From JANQQN01 sp964519665 (GTDB taxonomy: Bacteria; Myxococcota; Kuafuiibacteriia; Kuafuiibacteriales; Kuafuiibacteriaceae), in the NCBI GenBank assembly GCA_964519665.1, contig CAZFIV010000027.1, positions 1 to 64,000 of the forward strand: 64,000 nucleotides of DNA. The letters are read 5' to 3'. The notes under the pieces are model-generated. The model was given only the letters and a program-made list of their open reading frames with translations, made no database searches and was not told the origin of the DNA. The position numbers and the translations under genes were made by a program. Positions 43,451-51,872 of this stretch are shown piece by piece (positions within the stretch are counted from its first letter, which is position 1; every line of letters begins with the position of its first letter).

Positions 43451-44728
43451 ATGACTCTTCGTGTGGCGGTGGTGGGCAGCGGGATCGCCGGTCTGGCGGC
43501 CGCTTGGCTGCTAAAAAGATCCGGCCATCGCCCCGTCCTGTTCGAGCGGAGAGGGCGCGTCGGAATGGACGCGCACTCCGCAGAGCTGCCGAGCGGCCCT
43601 GACGACGTCGGCGTGGACGTGCCCATCCGGGTGTTCAATCACCGACTATGGCCAACTCTGTCGGCCCTCGCCGACATGTTGGAGGTTCCCAGCCGTCCGG
43701 TTTCGGTCGCATCGTCGTTCTCGAACGAGCGGGGAGACACCTTCTTTCGGTATGGCACGTTCGGCCCACCGCAATTCAACTTGCCCTACGTGCCGCCCCG
43801 ATACCTGAGCCGCCGCAGCCTTGCGATCATCGCCGGCGTCGCCCAATTTCGCCTGTCGGCCGGGCTCGATCTCGAGAACGGAGCGCTCAACGAGAGACCC
43901 CTCAAAGACTATCTTGCCGACGGGGAGTACAGCGAAGCCTTTATCGAGGACTTTCTGTATCCCGCGGTCGGCACGATCTGCACCTGCTCGCGCGACAACG
44001 TGGCCGAGTATCCAGCCCGAGTCATCGTCGAGAGTCTCTTCGACATCTTCTTGGCCGGCCGGCTGCGGCGGTTCCAAGGCGGGACTCGTCAGATCGTTCG
44101 CCAGATCGTCCGAGACCTTCCCGATGTTCGGCTCGGAGTGGGGGTTCAGAGCTTCGAGGTCCACGATACGGGCGTCCGCGTGCGATTGGCCGACGGAATC
44201 GAAGCATTCGACCACGTCGTGATCGCGACTCAAGCCAATCATGCCCGAAGGCTCTTGCCGGCGGGATTCGAGCCGGAGCAAGAGGCATTGCGGGGGTTCG
44301 AGTACGACCAGCTCGACGTCGTCGTGCACACCGACCGCAGCCTCATGCCAAGTTCCGAACGCGACTGGGCGTCCGTGAACTTCTTTCTCAGCGACAATCG
44401 GGCCCAGGCCGCCTCGACTCTGTGGGTCAACCGCGTCGAGGTGCAGTTCGAGGGCCAGGCGCCGGTGTTTCAAACCCACAATCCCCTCGCCGAACCGGAT
44501 CCGGACAAAGAACTACTGCGAGCGACGCTGCAGCGTCCCGTCGTCAACCGCAAGAGCCTCGCCGCGTATCAGCTGCTGCAGGCCCTGCACGAGCAGCCCG
44601 GCCGCCGCATCTGGTTCGTCGGCTCGTATGCGACCCAGGGGATGCCTCTGCTCGAGTCGGGTGTCCGCTCGAGCCAGGATACGCTCGCCCACCTCGGCGT
44701 TCAGGCGCCGTGGGCCACTTCGGCCTAG
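43451..44728 (+). CDS. FAD-dependent amine-oxidase-like enzyme (COG2907-like)
   Basis: 425 residues. FAD-binding GxGxxG motif RVAVVGSGIAGLAAAWLL, then FERRGRVGMDAHSAEL and VDVPIRVFNHRLWPTLSALAD, the start seen in FAD oxidoreductases found next to cyclopropane-fatty-acid synthase-like methyltransferases. The C terminus WFVGSYATQGMPLLESGVRS is the second FAD contact. ATG 43451 is used; the frame extends 18 bases upstream. Its partner methyltransferase begins 2 bases after its stop. A lipid-modifying role is suggested by analogy only. Confidence 0.85.
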   Translation: MTLRVAVVGSGIAGLAAAWLLKRSGHRPVLFERRGRVGMDAHSAELPSGPDDVGVDVPIRVFNHRLWPTLSALADMLEVPSRPVSVASSFSNERGDTFFRYGTFGPPQFNLPYVPPRYLSRRSLAIIAGVAQFRLSAGLDLENGALNERPLKDYLADGEYSEAFIEDFLYPAVGTICTCSRDNVAEYPARVIVESLFDIFLAGRLRRFQGGTRQIVRQIVRDLPDVRLGVGVQSFEVHDTGVRVRLADGIEAFDHVVIATQANHARRLLPAGFEPEQEALRGFEYDQLDVVVHTDRSLMPSSERDWASVNFFLSDNRAQAASTLWVNRVEVQFEGQAPVFQTHNPLAEPDPDKELLRATLQRPVVNRKSLAAYQLLQALHEQPGRRIWFVGSYATQGMPLLESGVRSSQDTLAHLGVQAPWATSA

Positions 44729-44730
44729 CC

Positions 44731-45543
44731 GTGCCGCCTCCCGACTCGTCTCTACTGAACGCGGGGGCCGATTCCACCTGGCAGAACCTCGGCGACTGGT
44801 CCCACGCCGACCGGTACCCCGACGCGGCCCGGGCGCTGGCCGTTCGCCTCGGTCGGACGGTCGGGCTGTCGGCAGCGGACCGACTGATCGACGTCGGATG
44901 CGGATGCGGCGACCAACTCGTCCTGTGGCAGACCGAGTTCGGCGTCCCGGAGGTGATCGGTCTGGAGCCGCATCGACCTTCGGCGGAGCGCGCAGCCGTT
45001 CGCGTTGGCTCGAAATCGGGCGTGTCCGTCGAGGTCGCCAGCCACCGTGCGCTTCGCAACGCTGTCGCCTTCGCCCCGACCGTGATCGTCAGCCTCGACG
45101 CTGCCTACCACTTCGACTCACGCCGCCGCTTCCTTCTGGACGCGGCCGCGGCCCTCCCCCGCGGCGGACGGCTCGGCCTCACCGACCTGTTCATCTTGGG
45201 GCCTCGACCGGATCTTCGAGCTCGCGCGCTCGCCGCTGCCGCCGGGATTCCGCAAGCGAACCTCTGGTCCCCGATGGCCTGGGCGACCGCCCTCGGCGAG
45301 GCGGGCTTTAGCGGATTTCGCTTCGTAGACCGCACGCGTTCGGTGCTGGGAGGCTTCGGCGCCTTCGGACGACGGCGCCTATCCGAAGGATGGCGCTGGC
45401 GGAACCTCGCCGGCGCGGCCCGGCTTCTGGGTTCGGGTCAGCTCTTGAAATGGATACCCATCTGGGCGACCGCGCTGGCGGCGGCCGACGCCGCTCACCG
45501 CGGATGGTTGGGATACGCGGTCATCACTGCGCGACGTTGCTGA
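44731..45543 (+). CDS. SAM-dependent methyltransferase
   Basis: 270 residues from GTG 44731 (GTG 44710 is an alternative that overlaps the FAD gene). Motif I RLIDVGCGCGDQLVLW, motif II VIGLEPHRPSAERAA, post-motif LDAAYHFDSRRRFLLDAAAALPRGGRL, and a membrane-adjacent C-terminal helix (about 225-262). It resembles class I methyltransferases acting on fatty-acid chains or small molecules, but no diagnostic cyclopropane-synthase motif was seen. It is transcribed with the FAD enzyme. Confidence 0.82.
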   Translation: MPPPDSSLLNAGADSTWQNLGDWSHADRYPDAARALAVRLGRTVGLSAADRLIDVGCGCGDQLVLWQTEFGVPEVIGLEPHRPSAERAAVRVGSKSGVSVEVASHRALRNAVAFAPTVIVSLDAAYHFDSRRRFLLDAAAALPRGGRLGLTDLFILGPRPDLRARALAAAAGIPQANLWSPMAWATALGEAGFSGFRFVDRTRSVLGGFGAFGRRRLSEGWRWRNLAGAARLLGSGQLLKWIPIWATALAAADAAHRGWLGYAVITARRC

Positions 45544-45559
45544 TCAGGGGCGATACGGG

Positions 45560-47503
45560 TCAAGCGGGCTGAACCTTGTGCCGGCGAATCCGATCGATGG
45601 CCATGGTGAGCTGCTGGATGGTGGCGGGCTTCTCGAGGCAGCGTTCGCGGACCGTCTCCGCGAACGTCCGCACTCGCGGCGAGAACGCGCCTCCCGAGCA
45701 GAAGACCATGCGGCCTTCGAGCTGCGGCCAGCGCACCGACACTTCCGCGTGCACGGTCGGGCCATCGACGTCCGGCATCATCAAGTCACAAATGACCACG
45801 TCAAACCGTTGGTCGGTGGCCAAGATTTCGAGAGCCTCGGCGCCCCCCGACGCGGTCACCACGTCGTGATGGGGCGTGAGCAGTCGCCGGAACGCCCGCA
45901 ACAGCATCAATTCATCGTCGACGAGCAAGATGCGGGCTCGCTCCAGATTTCTTGGCTGCGCCGGCGATGCTCGAGCGAGGCGGACCACCGGTCGCAAGCC
46001 CGTGTTCAACGGCAGAATCACGTCGAACTGGGAGCCCTGCCCGAGGGCGCTGTAGAGCCGGATATCGCCGCCGTGCTGCCGAACGATGTCCGCGCAGAGC
46101 GACAGCCCCAAGCCGGTGCCGCCCTCCTTTTCTTTGGTGGTCACGAAGGGCTCGAAGATCCGCTTCTTGAGGTGCTCCGGAATTCCGCACCCGGTATCCG
46201 CGACCGAGATGATCACCCGGTCGCTCTCGGCCGACGTCTGCACCTGGATTCGATGCGCCTGGTGGTCGCCTTCGGGGATGGCCTGCGCCGCGTTCATCAG
46301 GAGGTTCGTGACGACCTGACAGAGCTTTTGCTGAGCCAACGGCAAGCGAGGCACGTCGCCCAGCTTCTTGACCAGCTCCGCTTTGTATCGGATCTGATGC
46401 GCCACCAGCATGCAAGCTTCATTGACAATCTGATTGACGCTCACCACGTTCACCTGGTCGGGCTCGATGCGGCTGAAGTTCTTGAGGTCGCGAACGATCG
46501 CGCTGATGCGCCCCGCCCCTTCCAGATTCTCTTTGGTAATGTCGCGCAGGTCAGTGAGGGTCCGATGCACCTCGAGTCGATCGATCACCGCGTCGAAGGA
46601 CCGCGCGACCTCCGGGTGGTCGGCGACGACCGTTCGGAGCTTGCGAACGACGGTCTCGAGTCGGTCGACGTGGTCGGCGGTCGTATTCGTGTTGGCGGTG
46701 ATGTATGCGACGGGGTTGTTCACTTCGTGGGCGACCCCGGCGGCCATCTGACCGACCGCGGCGAGGCGGTCGACGTGCAAGCGCCGGGCCCGCCGGGTCG
46801 CTTCGTCGCCCTCGGTGTGGGCCGCGGTCAGCTCGATCCACGTGGCGGCCCGCCGATTCCAAGAGAACGATCGCAGCCGGGCGGTGACCAGCTGCCCGTC
46901 TTCAAACTCGATGCCTTCCCGCATCTCGCGGAGGGTAAAGCGGAGATAGTCCCCCTCGTTCGGCGCGACCGGAATCCGCAGCAACCGCTGTGCCAGGCCG
47001 TTGATGAGCACGACCCGCTCCCGCTCGTCGAGCAGGATGAGCCCTTTCGGATGACCGAGCAGGGCGCTGCGGAATTGTCCCTCGTCGACCTGGACCGTAC
47101 CGTCTCTCAACGCTCCGGATGCGCTGCGATGCAGGAGCCGATCGAAGGTCCGAACCACGTCCTCGGCGCCCACCGAGTGGACCAACTCGCGAGCCAGCCG
47201 GCCGAGGAGCGGATTTGCGGTCACGTTGTTCGGGGACCAAGCAACCACCGGGACACCTTCATTCGAAGCCCAGGCCCCGAGGACTTCGATCTCCCGGGGG
47301 CTCGGAGTGCCCAGGCCGGCGATCACCAGCATCGCCTGGCCGTCGATGCTGTGATCGACGAGGTCATCGACGTCGGCCAGTGGAACCCACGCGTACCGGC
47401 GCGCCGCCGCTCGGTTGAGGCGTGACAGGCTTTCCTGCGTGGGTCCAAAAACGAGGATCGGACGCTCATCCGAACCGGCCGATGTCGATGCGCGCTCCTC
47501 CAC
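45560..47503 (-). CDS. Sensor histidine kinase with C-terminal receiver domain
   Basis: 647 residues, soluble. N-terminal 120 residues form a degenerate receiver-like domain (PILVFGPTQES without acceptor Asp). A PAS-like domain (about 140-225), HisKA with phospho-His in GVAHEVNNPVAYITANT, HATPase (N box LLMNAAQAI, DTGCGIPEHLKKRIFEPF, GGTGLGLSLCADIV), and a receiver with acceptor Asp in VVICDLMMPDVDG follow. NtrB-type His region. No signal domain is clear. It converges with the methyltransferase gene. Confidence 0.9.
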   Translation of the reverse strand: MEERASTSAGSDERPILVFGPTQESLSRLNRAAARRYAWVPLADVDDLVDHSIDGQAMLVIAGLGTPSPREIEVLGAWASNEGVPVVAWSPNNVTANPLLGRLARELVHSVGAEDVVRTFDRLLHRSASGALRDGTVQVDEGQFRSALLGHPKGLILLDERERVVLINGLAQRLLRIPVAPNEGDYLRFTLREMREGIEFEDGQLVTARLRSFSWNRRAATWIELTAAHTEGDEATRRARRLHVDRLAAVGQMAAGVAHEVNNPVAYITANTNTTADHVDRLETVVRKLRTVVADHPEVARSFDAVIDRLEVHRTLTDLRDITKENLEGAGRISAIVRDLKNFSRIEPDQVNVVSVNQIVNEACMLVAHQIRYKAELVKKLGDVPRLPLAQQKLCQVVTNLLMNAAQAIPEGDHQAHRIQVQTSAESDRVIISVADTGCGIPEHLKKRIFEPFVTTKEKEGGTGLGLSLCADIVRQHGGDIRLYSALGQGSQFDVILPLNTGLRPVVRLARASPAQPRNLERARILLVDDELMLLRAFRRLLTPHHDVVTASGGAEALEILATDQRFDVVICDLMMPDVDGPTVHAEVSVRWPQLEGRMVFCSGGAFSPRVRTFAETVRERCLEKPATIQQLTMAIDRIRRHKVQPA

Positions 47504-47629
47504 GCCACAGCACTAATCGGGCAATCTGGAGAATCTTTAGTCTCGGGCGGACGGGCTGTCGCAGCCGAGGCATCACCGTGCCCACCCGTCTTCGCTCGCT
47601 GCGCGCTTTCACTCTCCATTTCGCGACGG

Positions 47630-48490
47630 TCAGGGGGGCGACTCCGTCAGCGAGCGGTAGATCTTCAAGGCCCCCAGCGCTTTGGCGGATTCTCCCAGGC
47701 GCTCGTACAGCGAAGCCAGGCGTCGATAGACGTCGCGGGTGGCCGGCGACCGCTCGGCCGCTCGCTCGTAAGCCACGACGGCATCCCACCAGCGCGCTTG
47801 CCCTTCACACAACGACCCGAGGTCGACCATGGGTTGTGCATCTTCGGCGTGGATGTCCGCGCCCAGGCGATAGTGCGCTTCCGCTGGCTCGAGTAATCCG
47901 GCCTGACGAAGAAGACGGGCCATATTTAGACGCGACTCCCGGTCGAGCGGATCGAGCTCGAGCGCCCGGCGATACGCGTCCCTCGCTTGGTCGGGGTGCG
48001 TATCTTCGAGCTCCAGTCCGAGCTCGAACCAGTCCAAAGCGGTCATCACCGGCGCCGTCGACGACGCGACCACCTCCGTGGACTCCGTGGAGACGGGGGC
48101 GATGTTGACGATCGGCGACGCCGAAGAGAGGTCCTCGAATTCGAACCGCACCTGACCGGTATCGACTTCCCAGCACACGTCACCGTCACGAGCGACCACC
48201 TGCCGTCCATCGGCGGACAGCGCCACGCCCGACAGCGGCTGGGCCTCCGGCAAGTGCGCCTGGACCTCGCGGAGGGCGGCGGTCAGCCGAACCGGGGGAA
48301 CGCGGGCCTCGATGAGGCCCCGCGCCGACCGGCAAAGAACCAGATCCCGAAATGAGAATCGCCAAGCCTCGGCGTCCGCGCCGGTTTCGGCGCCGGTCGG
48401 CGCCAGCACGTCGGCGAGCACCAACGACCGGACCCGCGCTTCGGATAGATTCGCGAGCCGAGCCACCTCGGCCAAGGTGAAGGCGTTCAT
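47630..48490 (-). CDS. MerR-type HTH and TPR protein
   Basis: 286 residues. The first 65 residues are MerR-like (TLAEVARLANLSEARVRSLV with a helix-turn-helix). A middle region is followed by three or four TPR units (residues about 155-280, e.g. ALDWFELGLELEDTHPDQA, AYRRALELDPLDRESRLNMA, VYRRLASLYERLGESAKA). The combination suggests DNA-binding controlled by protein contact. Its start overlaps the stop of ku, so it is the second gene of the ku operon. It could regulate or assist end joining; untested. Confidence 0.82.
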   Translation of the reverse strand: MNAFTLAEVARLANLSEARVRSLVLADVLAPTGAETGADAEAWRFSFRDLVLCRSARGLIEARVPPVRLTAALREVQAHLPEAQPLSGVALSADGRQVVARDGDVCWEVDTGQVRFEFEDLSSASPIVNIAPVSTESTEVVASSTAPVMTALDWFELGLELEDTHPDQARDAYRRALELDPLDRESRLNMARLLRQAGLLEPAEAHYRLGADIHAEDAQPMVDLGSLCEGQARWWDAVVAYERAAERSPATRDVYRRLASLYERLGESAKALGALKIYRSLTESPP

Positions 48491-49338
48491 TTGGCGCGCT
48501 TGGTCTTCCTCTTGGGTTTGGTCTTTTCGACCGGCTCGGGGGCCGGCGCTTCGGCGGCGGGCTCGGCCTCGCCGCCCAAGCTCGCCTTGAGCGCTTGCAT
48601 GAGGTCGATGATCTCGGCCTTGGCGGGCTCCGGCGCGGCCTCAGTAATGCTGTGCCCTTCGATCTTGCGTTGAATGGCCGCTTCGACCCGCTCTTTGACC
48701 TCATCGCGATACTTCTCGGGCTGAAATCGGTCATTGGCGATCTGGTCGACGAGCTGGATCGCGAGGCCCACCTCCGACTCTTTGGGCTCCGCGTCGCCGA
48801 GCGGCACTTCGTCGATGCCCACGACTTCGTCGGCGTAGTGAAGCTGATACATGGCCACGCCGTCGCCGAGAGGCGCGATCAGAACCAGGTACATCTTGCC
48901 TCGCGCCGCGTAGGTGGCGAGCCCGCACCGGCCCGTGACCCGCATCGCTTCTGCGAGCAGCTTGTAGGCCCGGTCGCCGCCTTTGTCGGGCCCCAGGTAG
49001 TAGGTTTTGGCGTAGTAGACCTTCGGAACCGCCTCTTCGGGCACGAACTCCTGGATGTCGATGGAGCCGGTCGCCTTCTCCTGCAGCTCCTTGAGCTCGG
49101 CCTCCTCGAACAACACGAATTGGTCTTTGGCGAACTCGTACCCTTTGACCATGTCGCTGCGCGGAACGACCTGGTCATCGTTCTTCGGATCGACGTATTG
49201 CTGCTTCAGCTTGTGCCCTTCTTTCGACAGCAATCGAAACGAGATCGCCGCTGACGGGTTCGCCGCCGAAAACAGCTTCACTGGGATGTTGACCAGGCCG
49301 AAGGCAATGGTGGCCGTACCAACCGCGCGCGGTGCCAT
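48487..49338 (-). CDS. ku: Ku DNA-end-binding protein
   Basis: 283 residues with the prokaryotic Ku core: MAPRAVGTATIAFGLVNIPVKLFSA at the start, then FRLLSKEGHKL, PRSDMVKGYEF, and KGGDRAYKLLAEAM, ending in a Lys/Pro-rich C-terminal tail that can recruit LigD or bind DNA. It forms a homodimer ring on double-strand ends for non-homologous end joining. The ligD gene is divergent with only 20 bases between the two start codons, and the MerR/TPR gene overlaps its end. Confidence 0.97.
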   Translation of the reverse strand: MAPRAVGTATIAFGLVNIPVKLFSAANPSAAISFRLLSKEGHKLKQQYVDPKNDDQVVPRSDMVKGYEFAKDQFVLFEEAELKELQEKATGSIDIQEFVPEEAVPKVYYAKTYYLGPDKGGDRAYKLLAEAMRVTGRCGLATYAARGKMYLVLIAPLGDGVAMYQLHYADEVVGIDEVPLGDAEPKESEVGLAIQLVDQIANDRFQPEKYRDEVKERVEAAIQRKIEGHSITEAAPEPAKAEIIDLMQALKASLGGEAEPAAEAPAPEPVEKTKPKRKTKRAK

Positions 49339-49358
49339 GATTTGGATAGTATAGGGAG

Positions 49359-51872
49359 ATGCCGCTCGACCGTTACCACCAAAAGCGCTCCGCCGACCGA
49401 ACGCCGGAACCTTTCGGAACAGGGATGGCCGGTCGAGGGGGCGTGTTCGTGGTGCAGAAACACGCCGCGCGGCGGCTTCACTACGACCTCCGACTCGAGC
49501 ACCAGGGTGTGCTGATGTCGTGGGCGGTTCCCCAGGGCCCGTCGACCGACCCCACGGTCAAGCGGCTGGCGATTCGCACCGAGGACCACCCGGTCGACTA
49601 TGTGGATTTCGAGGGCCTCATCCCGGCCGGCAACTACGGGGCCGGCGCGATGATCGTCTGGGATCGCGGCCAGTGGCGGGCCCTCGAGGATCCGGACGAA
49701 GGTCTCAACACGGGAAAGCTCCTGTTCGAGCTGCGTGGATACAAACTGCGCGGGGTCTACACGCTCGTCCAGACGAAGAGCGCGGGCGAAAACCACTGGC
49801 TCCTCATCAAGAAACCCGACGCTCACGCGGCCCCCGAAGGCAGCAGCACCCTCGATCCCCGCTCGATTCTCTCGGGCTTGACCGTCGAAGAGCTCGCCGA
49901 GGGCTACGATCCGATCGCCGCCCTGACCACCGAGTTGGAGGCGGCTCAGATCCCGACGGGCAGGGTCCTGGTCGACCAGGTCCGGCCGATGCTCGCCGAG
50001 AGCGCCCCCGAGCCCTTCTCGAAGCCGGGATGGTTGTTCGAGCTCAAATACGACGGCTTTCGCTTGCTCATCGACAAGAGCGACGGCGAAATCCGGCTTC
50101 GATACCGAAGCGGGCACGACTCCACCCGCGCTTTTCCCGAGATCGTGCGCGCAGTGCGCGCCTTGCCCTACGAAGACCTCCTCATCGACAGTGAAGTCGT
50201 CGTCCTCGGCGATGACGGCAAGCCATCGTTTCATCGCCTTCAGCAGCGGGTTCAACTTCAGCGGGCCCGCGACATTCAGCAGGCTACGGTCAGCCTACCG
50301 GCGACCGTGTTCGCCTTCGATCTGCTGCGCGCGAACGGCCGCGACCTCCGCAAGACCCCCCTTCAAACGCGCAAGGCGCTGCTGGAACGCTGCCTGCCCC
50401 CGGTGGGCATCATTCGGTTCAGCGCCCACGTCGAGACCGAGGGTCGCGCGCTTTACGAGCGGGTCGTGGCGCTCGGCCTCGAAGGTCTGGTGGCCAAGCG
50501 CGCCGACAGCCCCTACCGGATGGGCCGGTCCGACGACTGGCTCAAGATTCGAGTGGAGCGGGCCGAAGAGTTCATCATCGTCGGCTTCAGCGAGCCCAAA
50601 GGCACCCGGGTGGGCTTCGGGGGCCTCCATCTGGCCCAGTTCGTGGGCCCCGACCTCGTATACCAGGGCCGGGTGGGCAGCGGCTTCAGCCACGCTCTTT
50701 TGGAGCGACTGCGTGAGCGGCTCGACGACCTGATCACCGAGACCCCGGCGGTGACGGCGCCCAGCAAGTACGACCGCGTCGATCGCTGGGTGCGCCCGGA
50801 GCTGGTGTGCGAGGTGCGGTACGGCAGCCGCACCGTCGACGGCGTCCTTCGCTTCCCGGTGTTCTTGCGGCTTCGAGACGACAAGACCGCTTCCGACCTT
50901 CGTCGCCAGGCGCTCGGGCTCGAGGCCGCCCCCGCGCTCGAGTCGCCCGCACCGGTCGCCGCCGGGTCCGCCGCCGCGATCCCGACCGGCGAGCGGGTCA
51001 AGATCAGCAATCCGGCCAAGGTGTTCTTTCCGGAGGACGGCTACACCAAGTCCGACCTTCTCGACGCGTACCGTGAGCTGGCGCCATGGCTGCTCCCGTA
51101 CCTCGCCGACCGCCCGGTGGTGTTGACACGCTATCCGGATGGCATCCACGGAAAGAACTTCTTCCAAAAAGACGCACCGGCGTTCATTCCACAGTGGCTC
51201 CGAACCGAGCGAATGTGGAGCCAACACGCCGAGCGGGAGATCGACTATTTCGTCCTGGAAGACCTCGATTCGCTCTTGTACGTGGTCAATCTCGCTTCCA
51301 TTCCGCTGCACATCTGGGCGAGCCGAGTCGCGACGCTGGCTCGCCCCGACTGGGCGACGATCGATCTCGACCCCAAAGACGCGGCGTTCGAGCACGTGGT
51401 CCGAATCGCGCAGTCGATCAAGAGACTGTGTGATGCGATCGGGCTGCCCGCCTACCTCAAGACGTCGGGATCCACCGGCCTTCACATATTGATGCCGCTC
51501 GGCGAGCAGTGCACCTACGATCAGGCGCGAAGCCTGGCCGAGCTCATCTCTCGGGTCGTCGCCCACGAGCTTCCCGACATCGCCACCATCTCCCGGGCGA
51601 TCGGCCACCGCCAGGGCAAGGTGTATCTCGATTTCGTCCAAAACGGCCACGGCCGGGTCTTGGCCGCCCCGTTTTGCGTGCGCCCGCTCCCGACGGCGCC
51701 GATCTCCATGCCGCTCGACTGGGCGGAACTCGAAAGCCTCGCGTCGCCCCGTCAATTCAACCTGTCAAACGTTCGCGAGCGACTGGCCGGCTGGTCCGAC
51801 CCGATGCGGGCGGTCATGACGGACCAGCCAGACTTGCCGGCGGCACTGTCGCGGCTGTCAGGCCATTTGTAA
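49359..51872 (+). CDS. ligD: Multifunctional DNA ligase D
   Basis: 837 residues in order PE-LIG-POL. The 3'-phosphoesterase (about 20-160) begins FVVQKHAARRLHYDLRLEH (His and Asp), the ATP-dependent ligase (about 200-510) has the KYDGFR nucleotidyl Lys and GLVAKR motif, and the primase/polymerase (about 560-830) has YPDG, TIDLDPKDAAFEHV (metal Asp pair) and KTSGSTGLHI. All domains appear intact. Partner of Ku; its 3' end overlaps the following convergent gene by 59 bases. Confidence 0.97.
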   Translation: MPLDRYHQKRSADRTPEPFGTGMAGRGGVFVVQKHAARRLHYDLRLEHQGVLMSWAVPQGPSTDPTVKRLAIRTEDHPVDYVDFEGLIPAGNYGAGAMIVWDRGQWRALEDPDEGLNTGKLLFELRGYKLRGVYTLVQTKSAGENHWLLIKKPDAHAAPEGSSTLDPRSILSGLTVEELAEGYDPIAALTTELEAAQIPTGRVLVDQVRPMLAESAPEPFSKPGWLFELKYDGFRLLIDKSDGEIRLRYRSGHDSTRAFPEIVRAVRALPYEDLLIDSEVVVLGDDGKPSFHRLQQRVQLQRARDIQQATVSLPATVFAFDLLRANGRDLRKTPLQTRKALLERCLPPVGIIRFSAHVETEGRALYERVVALGLEGLVAKRADSPYRMGRSDDWLKIRVERAEEFIIVGFSEPKGTRVGFGGLHLAQFVGPDLVYQGRVGSGFSHALLERLRERLDDLITETPAVTAPSKYDRVDRWVRPELVCEVRYGSRTVDGVLRFPVFLRLRDDKTASDLRRQALGLEAAPALESPAPVAAGSAAAIPTGERVKISNPAKVFFPEDGYTKSDLLDAYRELAPWLLPYLADRPVVLTRYPDGIHGKNFFQKDAPAFIPQWLRTERMWSQHAEREIDYFVLEDLDSLLYVVNLASIPLHIWASRVATLARPDWATIDLDPKDAAFEHVVRIAQSIKRLCDAIGLPAYLKTSGSTGLHILMPLGEQCTYDQARSLAELISRVVAHELPDIATISRAIGHRQGKVYLDFVQNGHGRVLAAPFCVRPLPTAPISMPLDWAELESLASPRQFNLSNVRERLAGWSDPMRAVMTDQPDLPAALSRLSGHL

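Noticed and set aside
45578..47425. Plus-strand 615-residue frame opposite the sensor kinase
   Set aside because: Antisense shadow; the kinase frame has all catalytic motifs while this frame has none.
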